Of a stretch of DNA of 39,116 bases, positions 38,945 through 39,116 are shown piece after piece. Origin of the DNA: Rhodoferax sp. OV413 (lineage in GTDB: Bacteria > Pseudomonadota > Gammaproteobacteria > Burkholderiales > Burkholderiaceae_C); NCBI GenBank assembly GCA_945861785.1, contig CAMAWD010000062.1:1-39116 (forward strand). Direction: 5' to 3'. Position 1 is the stretch's first letter; each line of letters starts with the position of its first letter. The position numbers were made by a program, and so were the translations under genes. The notes under the pieces were generated by a model. The model saw only the letters and a list, made by a program, of their open reading frames with translations, was not told the origin of the DNA and did no database searches.

Positions 38945-39116
38945 ATGTTCTATCGAATCAAGCAATGAGCAGTTGCATCAGCGTGCCTGGGCGCCCTGCT
39001 GGCCACCGCAACCGCACAAGCCGAGGTCACGTTGCGAGCGATCAGTGCCTGGCCCGAGGGCAATCAGTTTTCGGTCAACTTTGAGCGATTTGTTGTAAAG
39101 GTCAACGCGGAAGGAA
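38945..39116 (+). pseudogene. dctP: TRAP transporter DctP-type binding protein, start only, premature stop
   Basis: From ATG 38945 (ribosome-binding site GGAAG 9 nt before) the frame reads MFYRIKQ, meets TGA at 38966-38968 (codon 8) and continues in the same frame as a signal peptide, CLGALLATATAQA, then EVTLRAISAWPEGNQFSVNF and ERFVVKVNAEG. This is the mature start of C4-dicarboxylate-type TRAP binding proteins. No alternative start lies between the stop and the signal peptide. It runs off the right edge. A single base change (TGG or CGA to TGA) explains the break. Confidence 0.7.

Noticed and set aside
1-39116. CRISPR array
   Set aside because: No regularly spaced direct repeats with unique spacers were seen; the only repeated short units are tRNA parts and coding repeats.

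Overview
The window is a GC-rich stretch that reads like a betaproteobacterium of the order Burkholderiales (Comamonadaceae-like). Pointers are a tripartite tricarboxylate transporter (tctCBA), a PEP-CTERM sorting tail, a Burkholderiales-type maturase and a dihydrolipoamide dehydrogenase remnant. This assignment rests on protein style, not on a search. Most of the window is accessory DNA: insertion-sequence debris, several toxin-antitoxin loci and many broken genes lie between a few coherent operons.

Layout. 1-3.0 kb: an IS66 transposase that runs off the left edge, then a group II intron with its reverse transcriptase. 3.1-4.7 kb: a small Ala/Lys-rich secreted protein and a decayed IS1380-type element. 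4.7-18.2 kb: a surface-glycan island bounded by 71-bp inverted repeats (4705-4775 and 18093-18163). Inside are a relic aminotransferase, a methyltransferase, an opposite-strand PglL/O-antigen-ligase-like protein, and a ten-gene rightward operon. The operon holds wbpB-wbpD-wbpE (2,3-diamino-uronic acid steps), a Wzx flippase, an acetyltransferase, two GT4 glycosyltransferases, a methyltransferase, a second sugar aminotransferase and a PglC/WcaJ-type phosphoglycosyl transferase. Together these could build a lipid-linked oligosaccharide, flip it and hand it to the ligase. 18.2-21.5 kb: gene fragments, a Phd/PIN toxin-antitoxin pair, an esterase fragment and a truncated ISAzo13-type transposase.

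21.6-26.4 kb is the most unusual part. A phage-like repressor gene sits between two related palindromes (21663-21677, 22107-22121); the second overlaps a good sigma-70-type promoter. It is followed by a terminator, a stretch of about 230 bp with nested strong hairpins (candidate structured RNA), then 17 tRNA genes in under 2 kb. One of these is a GCA-anticodon (Cys) tRNA with a long variable arm. The array ends with an HNH endonuclease and a broken rtcB RNA ligase that lacks the segment carrying its catalytic histidine.

26.6-32.2 kb: a proline iminopeptidase, an orphan PEP-CTERM tail, two nucleotidyltransferase-type toxin-antitoxin-like pairs (the second truncated) and an IS91 remnant with its core deleted. 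32.2-36.4 kb: tctCBA, an Ldh-family remnant and a vapBC pair. 36.5-39.1 kb: a helix-turn-helix/citrate-synthase-like fusion divergent from an isochorismatase-family amidohydrolase, then the start of a TRAP-type DctP protein with a premature stop.
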